From positions 2,108,001 through 2,172,000 of the forward strand of contig NZ_CP171363.1 in NCBI RefSeq assembly GCF_046523945.1: 64,000 nucleotides of DNA. The letters run 5' to 3'. Shown piece by piece: positions 50,740-59,674 of the stretch. This DNA comes from Faucicola mancuniensis (GTDB lineage Bacteria > Pseudomonadota > Gammaproteobacteria > Pseudomonadales > Moraxellaceae). The notes beneath the pieces are model-generated. The model searched no databases. It was not told the DNA's origin and worked only from the letters and a program-made list of their open reading frames with translations. The translations under genes were made by a program, and so were the position numbers. How positions within the stretch are numbered: the stretch's first letter is position 1; each line of letters begins with the position of its first letter.

Positions 50740-53514
50740 ATGTCAAATATTAAATTGACTGCATTGCGTACACCACTTGCGTTGACGGTGTCAGGTTTGT
50801 TGTTGTCAGCGTGTGGCAGTACGCCAACGGTGAATAATAGCCAAGTGGCAAACCGTCCTGTGTCGCAACCGATGGTAAATGGTGTGTCGTCAACAAAAGC
50901 ACAATCAGCACAGCAAAGTGCGGCTTTGTTGGATATGGATAGTTTAGATGAGCTTGAAGGTTTGCTTGAAGCAACCGATATGACAATGGTGGAAAATAGT
51001 ACGCTGTTGGTACAACAGTACGGTAATTTGTGGGATAGATTGCGTGCCAATTATAAGATGAATAGCAGTTATTATGACCCACGTATTGAGGCACAAAAAA
51101 GTTGGTTTATCAGCCGTCAAGATTATTTGAACCGTTTAACCGCTCGTGCTAGCCGATATTTGTATCATACCGTGCGTGAGGCGGAACGCCGTAATATTCC
51201 TGCTGAGCTTGCGTTGTTGCCTGTGATTGAAAGCTCGTATGACCCCAATGCGACCAGTAATGCGGATGCGGCAGGTCTTTGGCAGTTTATTCCAAGTACA
51301 GGGCGGATTTATGGTTTAAATCAAACATCAACCTTTGATGGTCGCCGTGATGTGATTGAGTCTACTCGTGCTGCCTATGACTTTTTGACCAGTCTTTATA
51401 ATCAATTTGGTAGTTGGGAATTGGCATTGGCAGCCTATAACGCAGGTCCGGGGCGTGTGAGTTCTGCCATTCGTTATAACCAGTCGCAAGGCTTGCCAAC
51501 TGATTATTGGTCACTGCGTTTGCCAACAGAAACGATGAATTATGTGCCACGTTTTATGGCTGTCGCCCAAATTATCAAAGACCCGTATTCTTATGGTGTA
51601 ACCATTCCTGCGATTGCCAATCGTCAGCATTTTCGTAGTGTTCCTGCCAATGTGGGCGTAACGTTATCAGAAGTGAGCAGCTTAACAGGTGTCAGTTACG
51701 AAGAATTGCGTGCGTTAAATGGTGGCTTGTTGGCAGGTTCTGTGGATATGTCGGGCCCTAGCCGTGTGTTAATTCCAAACGATGTGAATAACAAAATTGA
51801 CAGTCAAATTTCTCGTTTGACTGGCAACGGGTTTGCGTCCACTTATACCGCAAGCAATGGCTATGTAACACCAAACACACCAACTAACAATATCCCAACG
51901 CCAGTGGTGGTCGGCTCGGGTGATTCTTTATCAGCAACACAAGATGCCTTTAAAAAAAATGAAAAATTACCAACATCAAGTTCAGATTTAGCGGCAATGG
52001 CAACCAATATGGTGAAAAATCAGACGACATCATATGTCGCACCAACCGTCAGTAGCGAGCCACCAATTAGTGCCAGTGAGCAAAGACAAATTACCCAAGA
52101 AATGCAAACGGCAAACACGTTGCCAACGACATCAGTTGTCGTAACGCCAAATAATACCATTATGCAAGAACCGCCACTATCAGCTGCTGAGCGTGATATG
52201 ATTGCACAACAAATTGAAGCATCATCGCCACAAGTTTCCCAAGCGATTAACCCAACTGATGGTAATATCAAACTTGATGCCATTCAAACGCAACAGTCTG
52301 TCCTAGAAGCCAAAGGCGAAACCAAAAAGTTAAGCTATGACAAGCCAAAAGCAGACAGCAAAAAAACCACAACAACAAAACCTGCCGTACAACGTCCATC
52401 AGGCACACGCACTACATACCAGGTTAAAAGTGGTGATACATTGTCTAACATCGCCAGTCGTGCAGGCGTGAACTGGCGTGATATCGCAGATTGGAATCAG
52501 ATTGACCCGAATGCACCACTATTGGCAGGCTCAACCTTGTACTTGTACAACGCCAAACCAATGGAAGCCAAAGCCACCACGCCAGCCAAACGCCCAAATA
52601 GCTATGTGGTACAATCTGGCGACACATTGACAAGCATTGCGGATAAATTTGATTTAAGCGTGGCGGATTTAGCAAAATATAACAACTTGCCAACCAATTA
52701 CCAAGTTAAAACCAAACAAACGCTTTGGTTAATCCCTGACAAAGTTGCAACGACCAAAGCCACCACTACACAAACCACCGCCAAAAAATACCAAGGTGCA
52801 ACCAGTAAATACACCGTACAATCAGGCGATACACTGATTGGCATTGCCAACAAGTTGGGCGTATCGGCTGATGATATTGCCGATTTGAATAATGGTGTAA
52901 ATGCCAACTCAAAACTGCAACGTGGACAAGTGATTACCGTACCAGCAGGTCAAGCCAAAGCGACTTATGCTTTGACAGGCAAAGGGGTTGATTATACGGT
53001 GAAACGTGGCGAAAGTTTAAATGCGATTGCAGATAAATTTGATATCTCAAAAGCCGAATTAGCCGGTGCCAACGGTTTAAAAAGCAATAGCGGTATCCAA
53101 GCAGGGCAAAAACTCACCATTCCACAAGCTGGCAAAACCTCCAGTAAAGCGACCACAAAACAAACCGAGAAAGCAGACACCAAAGAGTCAAAACCAGTTA
53201 GCAAATACAAAGGTGCAACCGAAAGCTACAGCGTAAAATCTGGCGAAAGCCTAAATAGCCTGTCGGCAAAATATGGCATTTCAGCGACTGATTTGGCAGG
53301 ATTAAACAATCTAAAAGCCAATGCATCTTTGCAAAAAGGTCAAAAAATCAAAGTGCCAAAATTGACGACAACTTATAAAGTCAAGTCTGGTGATAACTTA
53401 ATTTCTGTTGCCAAAAAATATGGCATTTCTACCAAAGAGTTGGCAGGCATGAATGATATGACGAGCACCACACAGTTAAAAATCGGTCAAGTTTTGACTG
53501 TGCCAAATAAATAA
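50740..53514 (+). CDS. mltD: Membrane-bound lytic transglycosylase D with six LysM domains
   Basis: From ATG 50740 (AAGGAATTATTT upstream) the protein has 924 residues. The frame stays open 41 codons further upstream without a good start. Lipobox LLSAC is near residue 26. The SLT domain (about 140-270) has the catalytic Glu in LALLPVIESSYDPNATSNAD, then GLWQFIPSTGRIYGL and LALAAYNAGPGRV. The C-terminal third has six LysM repeats (starting about 550, 620, 690, 755, 830 and 880), such as YQVKSGDTLSNIASRAG. E. coli MltD (452 residues) has two LysM. The enzyme cleaves peptidoglycan in the periplasm. Confidence 0.93.
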   Translation: MSNIKLTALRTPLALTVSGLLLSACGSTPTVNNSQVANRPVSQPMVNGVSSTKAQSAQQSAALLDMDSLDELEGLLEATDMTMVENSTLLVQQYGNLWDRLRANYKMNSSYYDPRIEAQKSWFISRQDYLNRLTARASRYLYHTVREAERRNIPAELALLPVIESSYDPNATSNADAAGLWQFIPSTGRIYGLNQTSTFDGRRDVIESTRAAYDFLTSLYNQFGSWELALAAYNAGPGRVSSAIRYNQSQGLPTDYWSLRLPTETMNYVPRFMAVAQIIKDPYSYGVTIPAIANRQHFRSVPANVGVTLSEVSSLTGVSYEELRALNGGLLAGSVDMSGPSRVLIPNDVNNKIDSQISRLTGNGFASTYTASNGYVTPNTPTNNIPTPVVVGSGDSLSATQDAFKKNEKLPTSSSDLAAMATNMVKNQTTSYVAPTVSSEPPISASEQRQITQEMQTANTLPTTSVVVTPNNTIMQEPPLSAAERDMIAQQIEASSPQVSQAINPTDGNIKLDAIQTQQSVLEAKGETKKLSYDKPKADSKKTTTTKPAVQRPSGTRTTYQVKSGDTLSNIASRAGVNWRDIADWNQIDPNAPLLAGSTLYLYNAKPMEAKATTPAKRPNSYVVQSGDTLTSIADKFDLSVADLAKYNNLPTNYQVKTKQTLWLIPDKVATTKATTTQTTAKKYQGATSKYTVQSGDTLIGIANKLGVSADDIADLNNGVNANSKLQRGQVITVPAGQAKATYALTGKGVDYTVKRGESLNAIADKFDISKAELAGANGLKSNSGIQAGQKLTIPQAGKTSSKATTKQTEKADTKESKPVSKYKGATESYSVKSGESLNSLSAKYGISATDLAGLNNLKANASLQKGQKIKVPKLTTTYKVKSGDNLISVAKKYGISTKELAGMNDMTSTTQLKIGQVLTVPNK

Positions 53515-53552
53515 TTAACTCATTGATACTGTTTATTTAAAATTGTTTGTTT

Positions 53553-53583
53553 AAAAAGGTGTGCGACAATGCACGCCTTTTTT
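53553..53583 (+). terminator. Rho-independent terminator of mltD
   Basis: Stem AAGGTGTGC / GCACGCCTT with loop GACAAT and a T-run. Confidence 0.88.
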
Positions 53584-53701
53584 GTTTGAGCGTTTGTTTT
53601 TGTGTGAATCGCAAAAGTTGTATTTGTGGCTTGTGTTTGGTTTTGGTTCATTATAAAATGTAGGTTTTTGAATACTAAATGTATAATCATTGAGAAATAG
53701 C

Positions 53702-54661
53702 GTGTCTGATAAAAAATTTACTTTTATTGATTTGTTCGCAGGTGTGGGCGGTTTTCATTTTGCGTTAAAGCAATTGGGCGGTGAATGTGTTTTTGCCAGT
53801 GAAATTGATGTCAATGCACAAAAAACCTATTTTGCCAATCATGGATTAATGCCTTTTGGCGATATTACTCTAGATGAAACAAAAGCGAAAATTCCGCAAC
53901 AATTTGATATTTTGTGTGCGGGTTTTCCTTGTCAAGCCTTTTCTATTGCAGGTTATCAAAAAGGCTTTTCTGACAGTCGTGGCACGTTATTTTTTGACAT
54001 TGAGCAAGTTATTGCAAAACATCGCCCAAACGTTATTTTTTTAGAAAATGTTAAAAATCTAGTTAGCCATGATAAAGGAAATACCTTTAAAGTTATTTTG
54101 GATATTTTACAAAATAAGCTAAATTACGAAGTATTTTATCAAGTGTTAAATACGGCTGAATACGCCAATATTCCCCAAAATAGAGAGCGGATTTTTATTA
54201 TTGCTTTTGATAAAAAGCAAAATTTTGATACAAAAAAATTTAAATTTCCCAACAAAATTGAATTAACAAAAACCATTCATGATATTTTGGAACATGATAA
54301 AAAAGATGAAAGATACTATTATCATAAATCAAAATATTATCCGCAACTTTTGGAAGAGATGAAAAACAAAGACACGATTTATCAATGGCGTAGGGTGTAT
54401 GTTAGAGAAAATAAAAACGGTCAATGCCCAACGCTTACGGCAAATATGGGGACAGGTGGGCATAATGTGCCATTAATTTTAGATGATTTTGGTATTCGTA
54501 AATTAACCCCAAAAGAGTGTTTTGCTTTTCAAGGTTATGATGTAAAAAATTTTGTTTTTCCTAATATTGCCGATAGTAAACTGTATATGCAAGCAGGTAA
54601 TTCGGTTACTATGCCTTTGGTTAAAAAAATCGCAGAAAATATATTGCAGGTGATTTTATGA
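53702..54661 (+). CDS. C5-cytosine DNA methyltransferase (type II)
   Basis: With a GTG start at 53702 the enzyme has 319 residues; a TTG four codons upstream is the alternative. The motifs are in order: I FIDLFAGVGGFHFAL, IV CAGFPCQAFSIAGYQKGF with the catalytic Cys, VI FLENVKNL, VIII NIPQNRERIFII, and X LYMQAGNSVTMPLVKKIAEN. It methylates cytosine C5 in an unknown target. Its stop overlaps the ATG of the next gene by four bases, which is typical of a restriction-modification pair. The region is AT-rich, hinting at transfer. Confidence 0.92.
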   Translation: MSDKKFTFIDLFAGVGGFHFALKQLGGECVFASEIDVNAQKTYFANHGLMPFGDITLDETKAKIPQQFDILCAGFPCQAFSIAGYQKGFSDSRGTLFFDIEQVIAKHRPNVIFLENVKNLVSHDKGNTFKVILDILQNKLNYEVFYQVLNTAEYANIPQNRERIFIIAFDKKQNFDTKKFKFPNKIELTKTIHDILEHDKKDERYYYHKSKYYPQLLEEMKNKDTIYQWRRVYVRENKNGQCPTLTANMGTGGHNVPLILDDFGIRKLTPKECFAFQGYDVKNFVFPNIADSKLYMQAGNSVTMPLVKKIAENILQVIL

Positions 54662-55290
54662 GCGTTTGGGAAAAATACGACAAAGAACAGCGTAATGAAT
54701 ATATTAAATTTCTTCAAGTTTATGGAGCTTTAACAAACTTATTTCGCCAAAAACAAGGCGATTTAATCCCTTATCTTGATTCTAAATTTCAAGAAACCGT
54801 TTTTGCTAGAATTTTTAAAGCAGAAAATGTTGATATTGGTAATACACCACATGATGTTTTATCCGTTTTTGGAGATTTGAGAATCGGAATTGGTTTGAAA
54901 ACATGGATGAATAGTACGCCATCTTTTCAAAAAGTCATGCAATTAAAAAGCCGTCAATTTGACATTCATTCTCATAAAAACAACTTAGAAGATTTAGCAA
55001 ACTGTATTTCTTTAATTAAAAATGAAAGAATGCAAGCAGATTATAAAAGGCTTGGTTTGTTAGAAAATGGTAATATTTACCATTATATTACAAGAGATAA
55101 AGGAAAATTTTCATTATTTGAATGCGATTATCCGCTGATAGATACGAATAATTTAACGATTATAGATAATACAAAAACTGCATTATTATGGTCAGATGGC
55201 AAAAAGCAATATAAATATACTATTGATTTTGCCCCTATAGATGCTTTTGAAGCATTTATGAATAACGAACAAATTATTACAGAAGAATAG
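54658..55290 (+). CDS. Probable type II restriction endonuclease, likely C-terminally truncated
   Basis: The 210-residue protein begins SVWEKYDKEQRNEYIKFLQ and has a stretch LIPYLDSKFQETVFARIFKA, then DIGNTPHDVLSVFGD and RIGIGLKTWMN. I believe this is the N-terminal half of a larger restriction enzyme family of about 400 residues (PLD/NgoFVII-like), from recollection only. The catalytic half expected after residue 210 is absent, and aroC starts eight bases later. Coupled translation with the methyltransferase supports an R-M assignment. If truncated, the methyltransferase is an orphan. Confidence 0.6.
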   Translation: MSVWEKYDKEQRNEYIKFLQVYGALTNLFRQKQGDLIPYLDSKFQETVFARIFKAENVDIGNTPHDVLSVFGDLRIGIGLKTWMNSTPSFQKVMQLKSRQFDIHSHKNNLEDLANCISLIKNERMQADYKRLGLLENGNIYHYITRDKGKFSLFECDYPLIDTNNLTIIDNTKTALLWSDGKKQYKYTIDFAPIDAFEAFMNNEQIITEE

Positions 55291-55298
55291 GAAACCCC

Positions 55299-56402
55299 AT
55301 GTCAGGCAACACTTTTGGAAAAAACTTCACCGTAACCACAGCAGGCGAGTCGCACGGCGTAGGCTTAATGGCAATCGTTGATGGTGTACCGCCAAACATC
55401 GCCATCAGCGAAGCGGATTTACAAATTGACCTTGATCGCCGTAAACCGGGTACAAGCAAATTTGCCACCCAACGCCGTGAAGATGACATCGTTGAGATTA
55501 TCTCTGGCGTGTTTGAAGGCAAAACCACAGGCACACCAATTGGACTACTTATTCGCAACACTAATCAAAAATCCAAAGATTACAGCGACATCAAAGACAC
55601 CTTTCGCCCCAATCATGCCGACTACACCTACACCATGAAATATGGGTTTAGGGATTATCGTGGCGGTGGGCGTTCGTCCGCTCGTGAAACCGCCATGCGT
55701 GTGGCAAGTGGAGCGATTGCCAAAAAGTTTTTATTTGAGCGTTTGGGTGTGCAAATTCGTGGCTATGTAACGCAAATTGGCAACATCAAAGCCAAAGAAG
55801 TCCCAGAGCATGAAATTGACTGGGAATTTGTCAATAGCAATCCGTTTTTTTGTGCCGACAAAGACATTTTGCCAGCGTTTGAACGGCTGATTACCGAATG
55901 CCGTGAACAAGGCACAAGCGTTGGGGCAAAACTCACCGTACTGGCAACAGGCGTGCCTGTGGGCTTGGGCGAGCCGATTTTTGACAGGCTAGATGCCGAC
56001 ATTGCCCATGCAATGATGAGCATTAATGCGGTCAAAGGCGTGGAAATTGGTGATGGCATGGCAGTTACCGAGCAGTTTGGGCATTTGTCGCAAGATGAGC
56101 TTTCATCAAATGGCTTTTTGGCAAATCACTCTGGCGGTATTTTGGGCGGTATTTCTAGCGGTCAGACTATTAAAGTCAGCATGGCATTAAAACCAACGTC
56201 CAGCATTACCACCGCAGGACAAAGCATTGATATTTATGGCAATACGGTGCAAATGCTCACCAAAGGGCGACATGACCCATGTGTGGGCGTGCGAGCCACA
56301 CCGATTGCCGAAGCCATGATGGCAATGGTGCTTGCCGACCATTATTTACGCCACCGTGGACAAAATGCCGATGTTGTGCCACCGATTGCACCGATTGAGT
56401 AA
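55299..56402 (+). CDS. aroC: Chorismate synthase
   Basis: The 367-residue FMN-dependent enzyme makes chorismate, the branch point for aromatic compounds. Signature blocks are VTTAGESHGVGLMAIVDGVP, TSKFATQRREDDIVEIISGV, FRPNHADYTYTMKYGFRDYR and GGGRSSARETAMRVASGA. The ending ALVLADHYLRHR-like block (MAMVLADHYLRHRGQN) is standard. It starts eight bases after the endonuclease stop, behind AATAGGAAACCCC. Confidence 0.96.
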   Translation: MSGNTFGKNFTVTTAGESHGVGLMAIVDGVPPNIAISEADLQIDLDRRKPGTSKFATQRREDDIVEIISGVFEGKTTGTPIGLLIRNTNQKSKDYSDIKDTFRPNHADYTYTMKYGFRDYRGGGRSSARETAMRVASGAIAKKFLFERLGVQIRGYVTQIGNIKAKEVPEHEIDWEFVNSNPFFCADKDILPAFERLITECREQGTSVGAKLTVLATGVPVGLGEPIFDRLDADIAHAMMSINAVKGVEIGDGMAVTEQFGHLSQDELSSNGFLANHSGGILGGISSGQTIKVSMALKPTSSITTAGQSIDIYGNTVQMLTKGRHDPCVGVRATPIAEAMMAMVLADHYLRHRGQNADVVPPIAPIE

Positions 56403-56418
56403 CAAGGTTTAATTTTGG

Positions 56419-57129
56419 ATGCTTAATCCGCAGGACAATCAACACTACCAAATTTGGCAAAATCAGCTGCTTGCCGAGTTAGGCGTTACGCGTTGGGCGA
56501 GTCAAGATAGCCCTGTGATTGAGCTAACTTTAGAACAGCTTGCCGATAGTCTTGAGCCGTTTTTTGAGCCGATAGATTGGCAAAAAACCAATGACGAACC
56601 ACATAACGAAGCGTTTTTTTATTTAGATGAGCCACATCATGATAGCTATCAAATTAATGAATTAGCAGATGACGAAATAGATGAACCAGATGTTAATACT
56701 GCTAAAATCATTGATAAATTTAGCTTACAGGCTTTGATATTTCGTGATTGGATAATTTTGGCAGATACTGATGTGTTAATCAAAAATGACAAACAGCTAC
56801 AACTTTGGCAAAATATCGCCAAAAATTTGCATTTAACACCGCAAGATTTCACATTTCCATTACTTTCACACCAAAGTGATGGTTTTGTATCAATGATGAC
56901 ACAAGAACAAATGTGTACAGATGTATTGGCGTTGGCAATGTTTGAAGGCTTTGTTTGTCGTTTTAATCAAAATAATGTCAATCAAAAAAACAATGCTCCA
57001 CGCAAAATCGGCTGTGTTACACCATTACCCAATGTTTTTAACACATTGGAAATTAAATCATTAGTTTCGTTAAATACAATGTTAAAAAATAGCAAACAAA
57101 AAGGCATTTTTTGGCAAAGTTTATTGTAA
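56419..57129 (+). CDS. Possible DNA polymerase III psi subunit (HolD-like), divergent
   Basis: The 236-residue protein begins with QIWQNQLLAELGVTRWASQD, resembling the HolD N-terminus (QLQQLGITQW in E. coli). The middle has RDWIILADTDVLIKND and the end has LNTMLKNSKQKGIFWQSLL, like the HolD C-terminus (LRANPTARAALWQQI). An acidic insert (about 50-90) makes it longer than E. coli HolD (137). HolD links the clamp loader to SSB. The match is from pattern memory, so treat it as a candidate. It lies 16 bases after aroC. Confidence 0.5.
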   Translation: MLNPQDNQHYQIWQNQLLAELGVTRWASQDSPVIELTLEQLADSLEPFFEPIDWQKTNDEPHNEAFFYLDEPHHDSYQINELADDEIDEPDVNTAKIIDKFSLQALIFRDWIILADTDVLIKNDKQLQLWQNIAKNLHLTPQDFTFPLLSHQSDGFVSMMTQEQMCTDVLALAMFEGFVCRFNQNNVNQKNNAPRKIGCVTPLPNVFNTLEIKSLVSLNTMLKNSKQKGIFWQSLL

Positions 57130-57187
57130 GTTTTTACCCAATAATTTTTTATTCAACATTTTTTTACGCAACAAAAGGAAAAAAGTT

Positions 57188-58282
57188 ATGTTTGACAAAC
57201 GTGTTCACAATTTTTGTGCAGGCCCTGCCACCATGCCAACAGCGGTGCTTGAAAAAGCACAAGCCGAGCTGTTAAATTGGAAAAATGGTGGTTCATCAGT
57301 GATGGAAATCAGCCATCGCAGTATCGCTTTTATGGAAATTGCCAAAAAAGCTGAGCAAGATTTACGCACTTTGATGAAAATTCCAGATAATTATAAAGTC
57401 TTATTTTTACAAGGTGGGGCGAGCCTGCAGTTTTCAACAATTCCGATGAATTTGTTACATGGCACAGCCGATTATTTAGAAACAGGGACTTGGTCAAAAA
57501 AAGCCCTAACCGAAGCCAAACGCTACGAAGAAGCAGGGCTGGGCAAAATTAATGTGGTCGCTTCATCAAAAGATAGCAACTACACCACCGTGCCAGACCG
57601 CGCTACTTGGCAGTTGTCAGACGGTGCGGATTATTTTCATTATTGCCCGAATGAGACCATTCATGGCGTGACGCTGTTTGACGTGCCAGACGTGGACGCA
57701 CCGATTATTGCGGATATGTCGTCCAATATTTTGTCAAGTCCGATTGATGTGAGCAAATTTGGCATGATTTATGCGGGGGCTCAAAAAAATATTGGACCTG
57801 CGGGTTTGACGATTGTGATTATTCGTGAAGATTTGTTGGGTAAAGCCAATGCGATTTGTCCAAATACCCAAAATTATCTCAATCAAGCAGAAAATGATTC
57901 TATGCTAAATACACCACCAACATTTGCTTGGTATTTGTCAGGTTTGGTATTTGAATGGTTATTAGAACAAGGTGGCGTGGAAGCGATTTATCAACAAAAC
58001 CTTGAAAAAGCCAAACGTTTGTATGATTTTATTGATAATAGCGATTTTTACCAAAATCCTGTTGATAAAAAATACCGTTCTATCATGAATATTCCGTTCA
58101 CACTGGCAAATAGTGAGCTTGATAAAACTTTCTTAGAACAAGCGACTAACGCAGGACTTTTGAACTTAAAAGGTCATAAGAGTGTGGGCGGTATGCGTGC
58201 AAGTATCTATAATGCTGTTGATTTGACAGCGATTAATGATTTAATCGGATTTATGCAACAGTTTGAGAAAAATAGCGTTTGA
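57188..58282 (+). CDS. serC: Phosphoserine aminotransferase
   Basis: The 364-residue PLP enzyme makes phosphoserine in serine synthesis and acts in pyridoxal synthesis. Blocks are HNFCAGPATMPTAVLEKAQ, EISHRSIAFMEIAKKAE, FLQGGASLQFSTIPMNLL, and the PLP-binding YAGAQKNIGPAGLTIVI with Lys200. The ending HKSVGGMRASIYNA is typical. The start follows AAAAGGAAAAAAGTT. Confidence 0.96.
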   Translation: MFDKRVHNFCAGPATMPTAVLEKAQAELLNWKNGGSSVMEISHRSIAFMEIAKKAEQDLRTLMKIPDNYKVLFLQGGASLQFSTIPMNLLHGTADYLETGTWSKKALTEAKRYEEAGLGKINVVASSKDSNYTTVPDRATWQLSDGADYFHYCPNETIHGVTLFDVPDVDAPIIADMSSNILSSPIDVSKFGMIYAGAQKNIGPAGLTIVIIREDLLGKANAICPNTQNYLNQAENDSMLNTPPTFAWYLSGLVFEWLLEQGGVEAIYQQNLEKAKRLYDFIDNSDFYQNPVDKKYRSIMNIPFTLANSELDKTFLEQATNAGLLNLKGHKSVGGMRASIYNAVDLTAINDLIGFMQQFEKNSV

Positions 58283-58285
58283 TTT

Positions 58286-58305
58286 TTGTAACAAATTTGT
58301 TACAA
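58286..58305. promoter_or_regulatory. 20-bp perfect palindrome upstream of the LysM gene
   Basis: TTGTAACAAATTTGTTACAA is fully self-complementary. It overlaps the presumed -35 of a promoter whose -10 is TATAAT at 58322-58327, about 100 bases before the LysM gene. It is a good candidate operator. Confidence 0.6.
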
Positions 58306-58409
58306 TGGCAATAAAAGGTAATATAATCTTTTGTTGCCAATCTTTTTTAAATAATTAACAAAATTTTATAGGTTGGTGTTGATACTTTTACAACATTAGG
58401 AGAGATGCT

Positions 58410-59327
58410 ATGTTGAAAAATTTTTTTACTAAAACGATAATGAGCGTTATGATGCTCTCTATAAGTGTGAGCGGTTTTTCGACATCAACCTATCGTGTGA
58501 AAACAGGTGATACATTGGGCAGTATTGCTTTACAATATAACGTTAGCCAACAAAAGTTGATGGATATAAACAACATTAAATCACCTGATAGCATTCGGAC
58601 AGGGGATTTGTTGCTTATCAATGATAGTACAGCACGAATTTATACAGGGGCGACAACCAGTTATACTGTGCAACGTGGCGATAATCTTAGCACTATTGTA
58701 AAAAAATATGACACCACGCCAACTGTTCTTGCTGAATTAAATCCAAGTTTGAATGCCAATTTTGACCAAATTCGTGTGGGGCAAATTTTGGTCGTGCCTG
58801 CGGTAACAACGACAACCACATCTGTACCAGCCAAAAAATTTACAGGCAGAAATATTGCTTATACTGTCAAAAAAGGTGATACATTTTTGGGCATTGCCAA
58901 TCGTTATAATATTAAAGCCATTGAGTTGGCAAAAGTGAACAACGTTGACGTTTTGTACAAAGTAAAAGAGGGTGAAACACTTTACGTACCAGAAGTTGAA
59001 GCCAGTTTGCGAGATTTGGTAGAAAAAAAGACGACCGAAGGAGAAGCGAGCGTTAAAACAAATAAAACAACCACACCCAAAGCCACTACAACAAAAACCA
59101 CAACGACTAAAACAACAAATACCACATCAAAAACTGCCAAACCAACGACATTACCGCTTAAATTAGACAGCGTCAAATATGTTGTAAAACCGGGAGACAC
59201 ATTGGGCGGTGTGGCAAATAGAAATAATGTTACCTTGGGTACATTGGCAGAGTTTAACCACTTAAAAACAGACAGTTTGTTAAAAATAGGTCAAGTATTG
59301 TACATTCCTGTGCCTGTGGTTAAATAA
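58410..59327 (+). CDS. Secreted protein with four LysM domains
   Basis: The 305-residue protein has a signal peptide (about 1-26, MSVMMLSISVSGFSTSTY region) and four LysM domains near residues 27, 85, 148 and 256 (YRVKTGDTLGSIALQYNV, YTVQRGDNLSTIVKKYD, YTVKKGDTFLGIANRYNI, YVVKPGDTLGGVANRNNV). A Thr/Lys-rich linker separates the third and fourth. It has no catalytic domain. It probably binds peptidoglycan in the periplasm. The linker motif YTGATTSY resembles YQGATSKY and YKGATESY in MltD. A strong AGGAG site precedes the ATG. Confidence 0.85.
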   Translation: MLKNFFTKTIMSVMMLSISVSGFSTSTYRVKTGDTLGSIALQYNVSQQKLMDINNIKSPDSIRTGDLLLINDSTARIYTGATTSYTVQRGDNLSTIVKKYDTTPTVLAELNPSLNANFDQIRVGQILVVPAVTTTTTSVPAKKFTGRNIAYTVKKGDTFLGIANRYNIKAIELAKVNNVDVLYKVKEGETLYVPEVEASLRDLVEKKTTEGEASVKTNKTTTPKATTTKTTTTKTTNTTSKTAKPTTLPLKLDSVKYVVKPGDTLGGVANRNNVTLGTLAEFNHLKTDSLLKIGQVLYIPVPVVK

Positions 59328-59358
59328 TCATATACTAAAGTCTTGCACTCAACGAAAC

Positions 59359-59386
59359 AAAAAGGCGTTATTGATACGCCTTTTTT
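59359..59386. terminator. Bidirectional rho-independent terminator
   Basis: Stem AAAAGGCGT / ACGCCTTTT with loop TATTGAT and T-run between the convergent LysM and yacG genes. Confidence 0.88.
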
Positions 59387-59390
59387 ATTG

Positions 59391-59588
59391 CTAATCAAAT
59401 GATTCTTTGTTCATGTCATCGCTAAACGGCGTGTCATTGGTTGGCAGTTTGTAATCTTCGTTTGCCCACGCCCCCAAATCAATCAGTTTGCAACGCTCGC
59501 TACAAAATGGTTTAAACGGATTATTTTGCCAAGTGGTCAATTTTTTGCAATGCGGACAGGGGTATTGTTGGATTGTTTCGGTCGTCAT
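59391..59588 (-). CDS. yacG: DNA gyrase inhibitor / zinc-binding protein YacG
   Basis: The 65-residue protein has four zinc ligands in CPHC (11-14) and CSERCKLIDLGAWANEDYKL (about 29-48), the defining YacG pattern. YacG binds GyrB and can inhibit gyrase. gyrA lies only 1 kb away on the other strand. Length matches E. coli YacG (65). It is divergent from the methyltransferase gene. Confidence 0.93.
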   Translation of the reverse strand: MTTETIQQYPCPHCKKLTTWQNNPFKPFCSERCKLIDLGAWANEDYKLPTNDTPFSDDMNKESFD

Positions 59589-59674
59589 AAGTTTTAATTT
59601 TGAAAAAATGGATAAAAAGGTTAAAATGTTGCGTTAAAATTGCTATTATAACACTTTTTTGCCGAGCCAAACCA

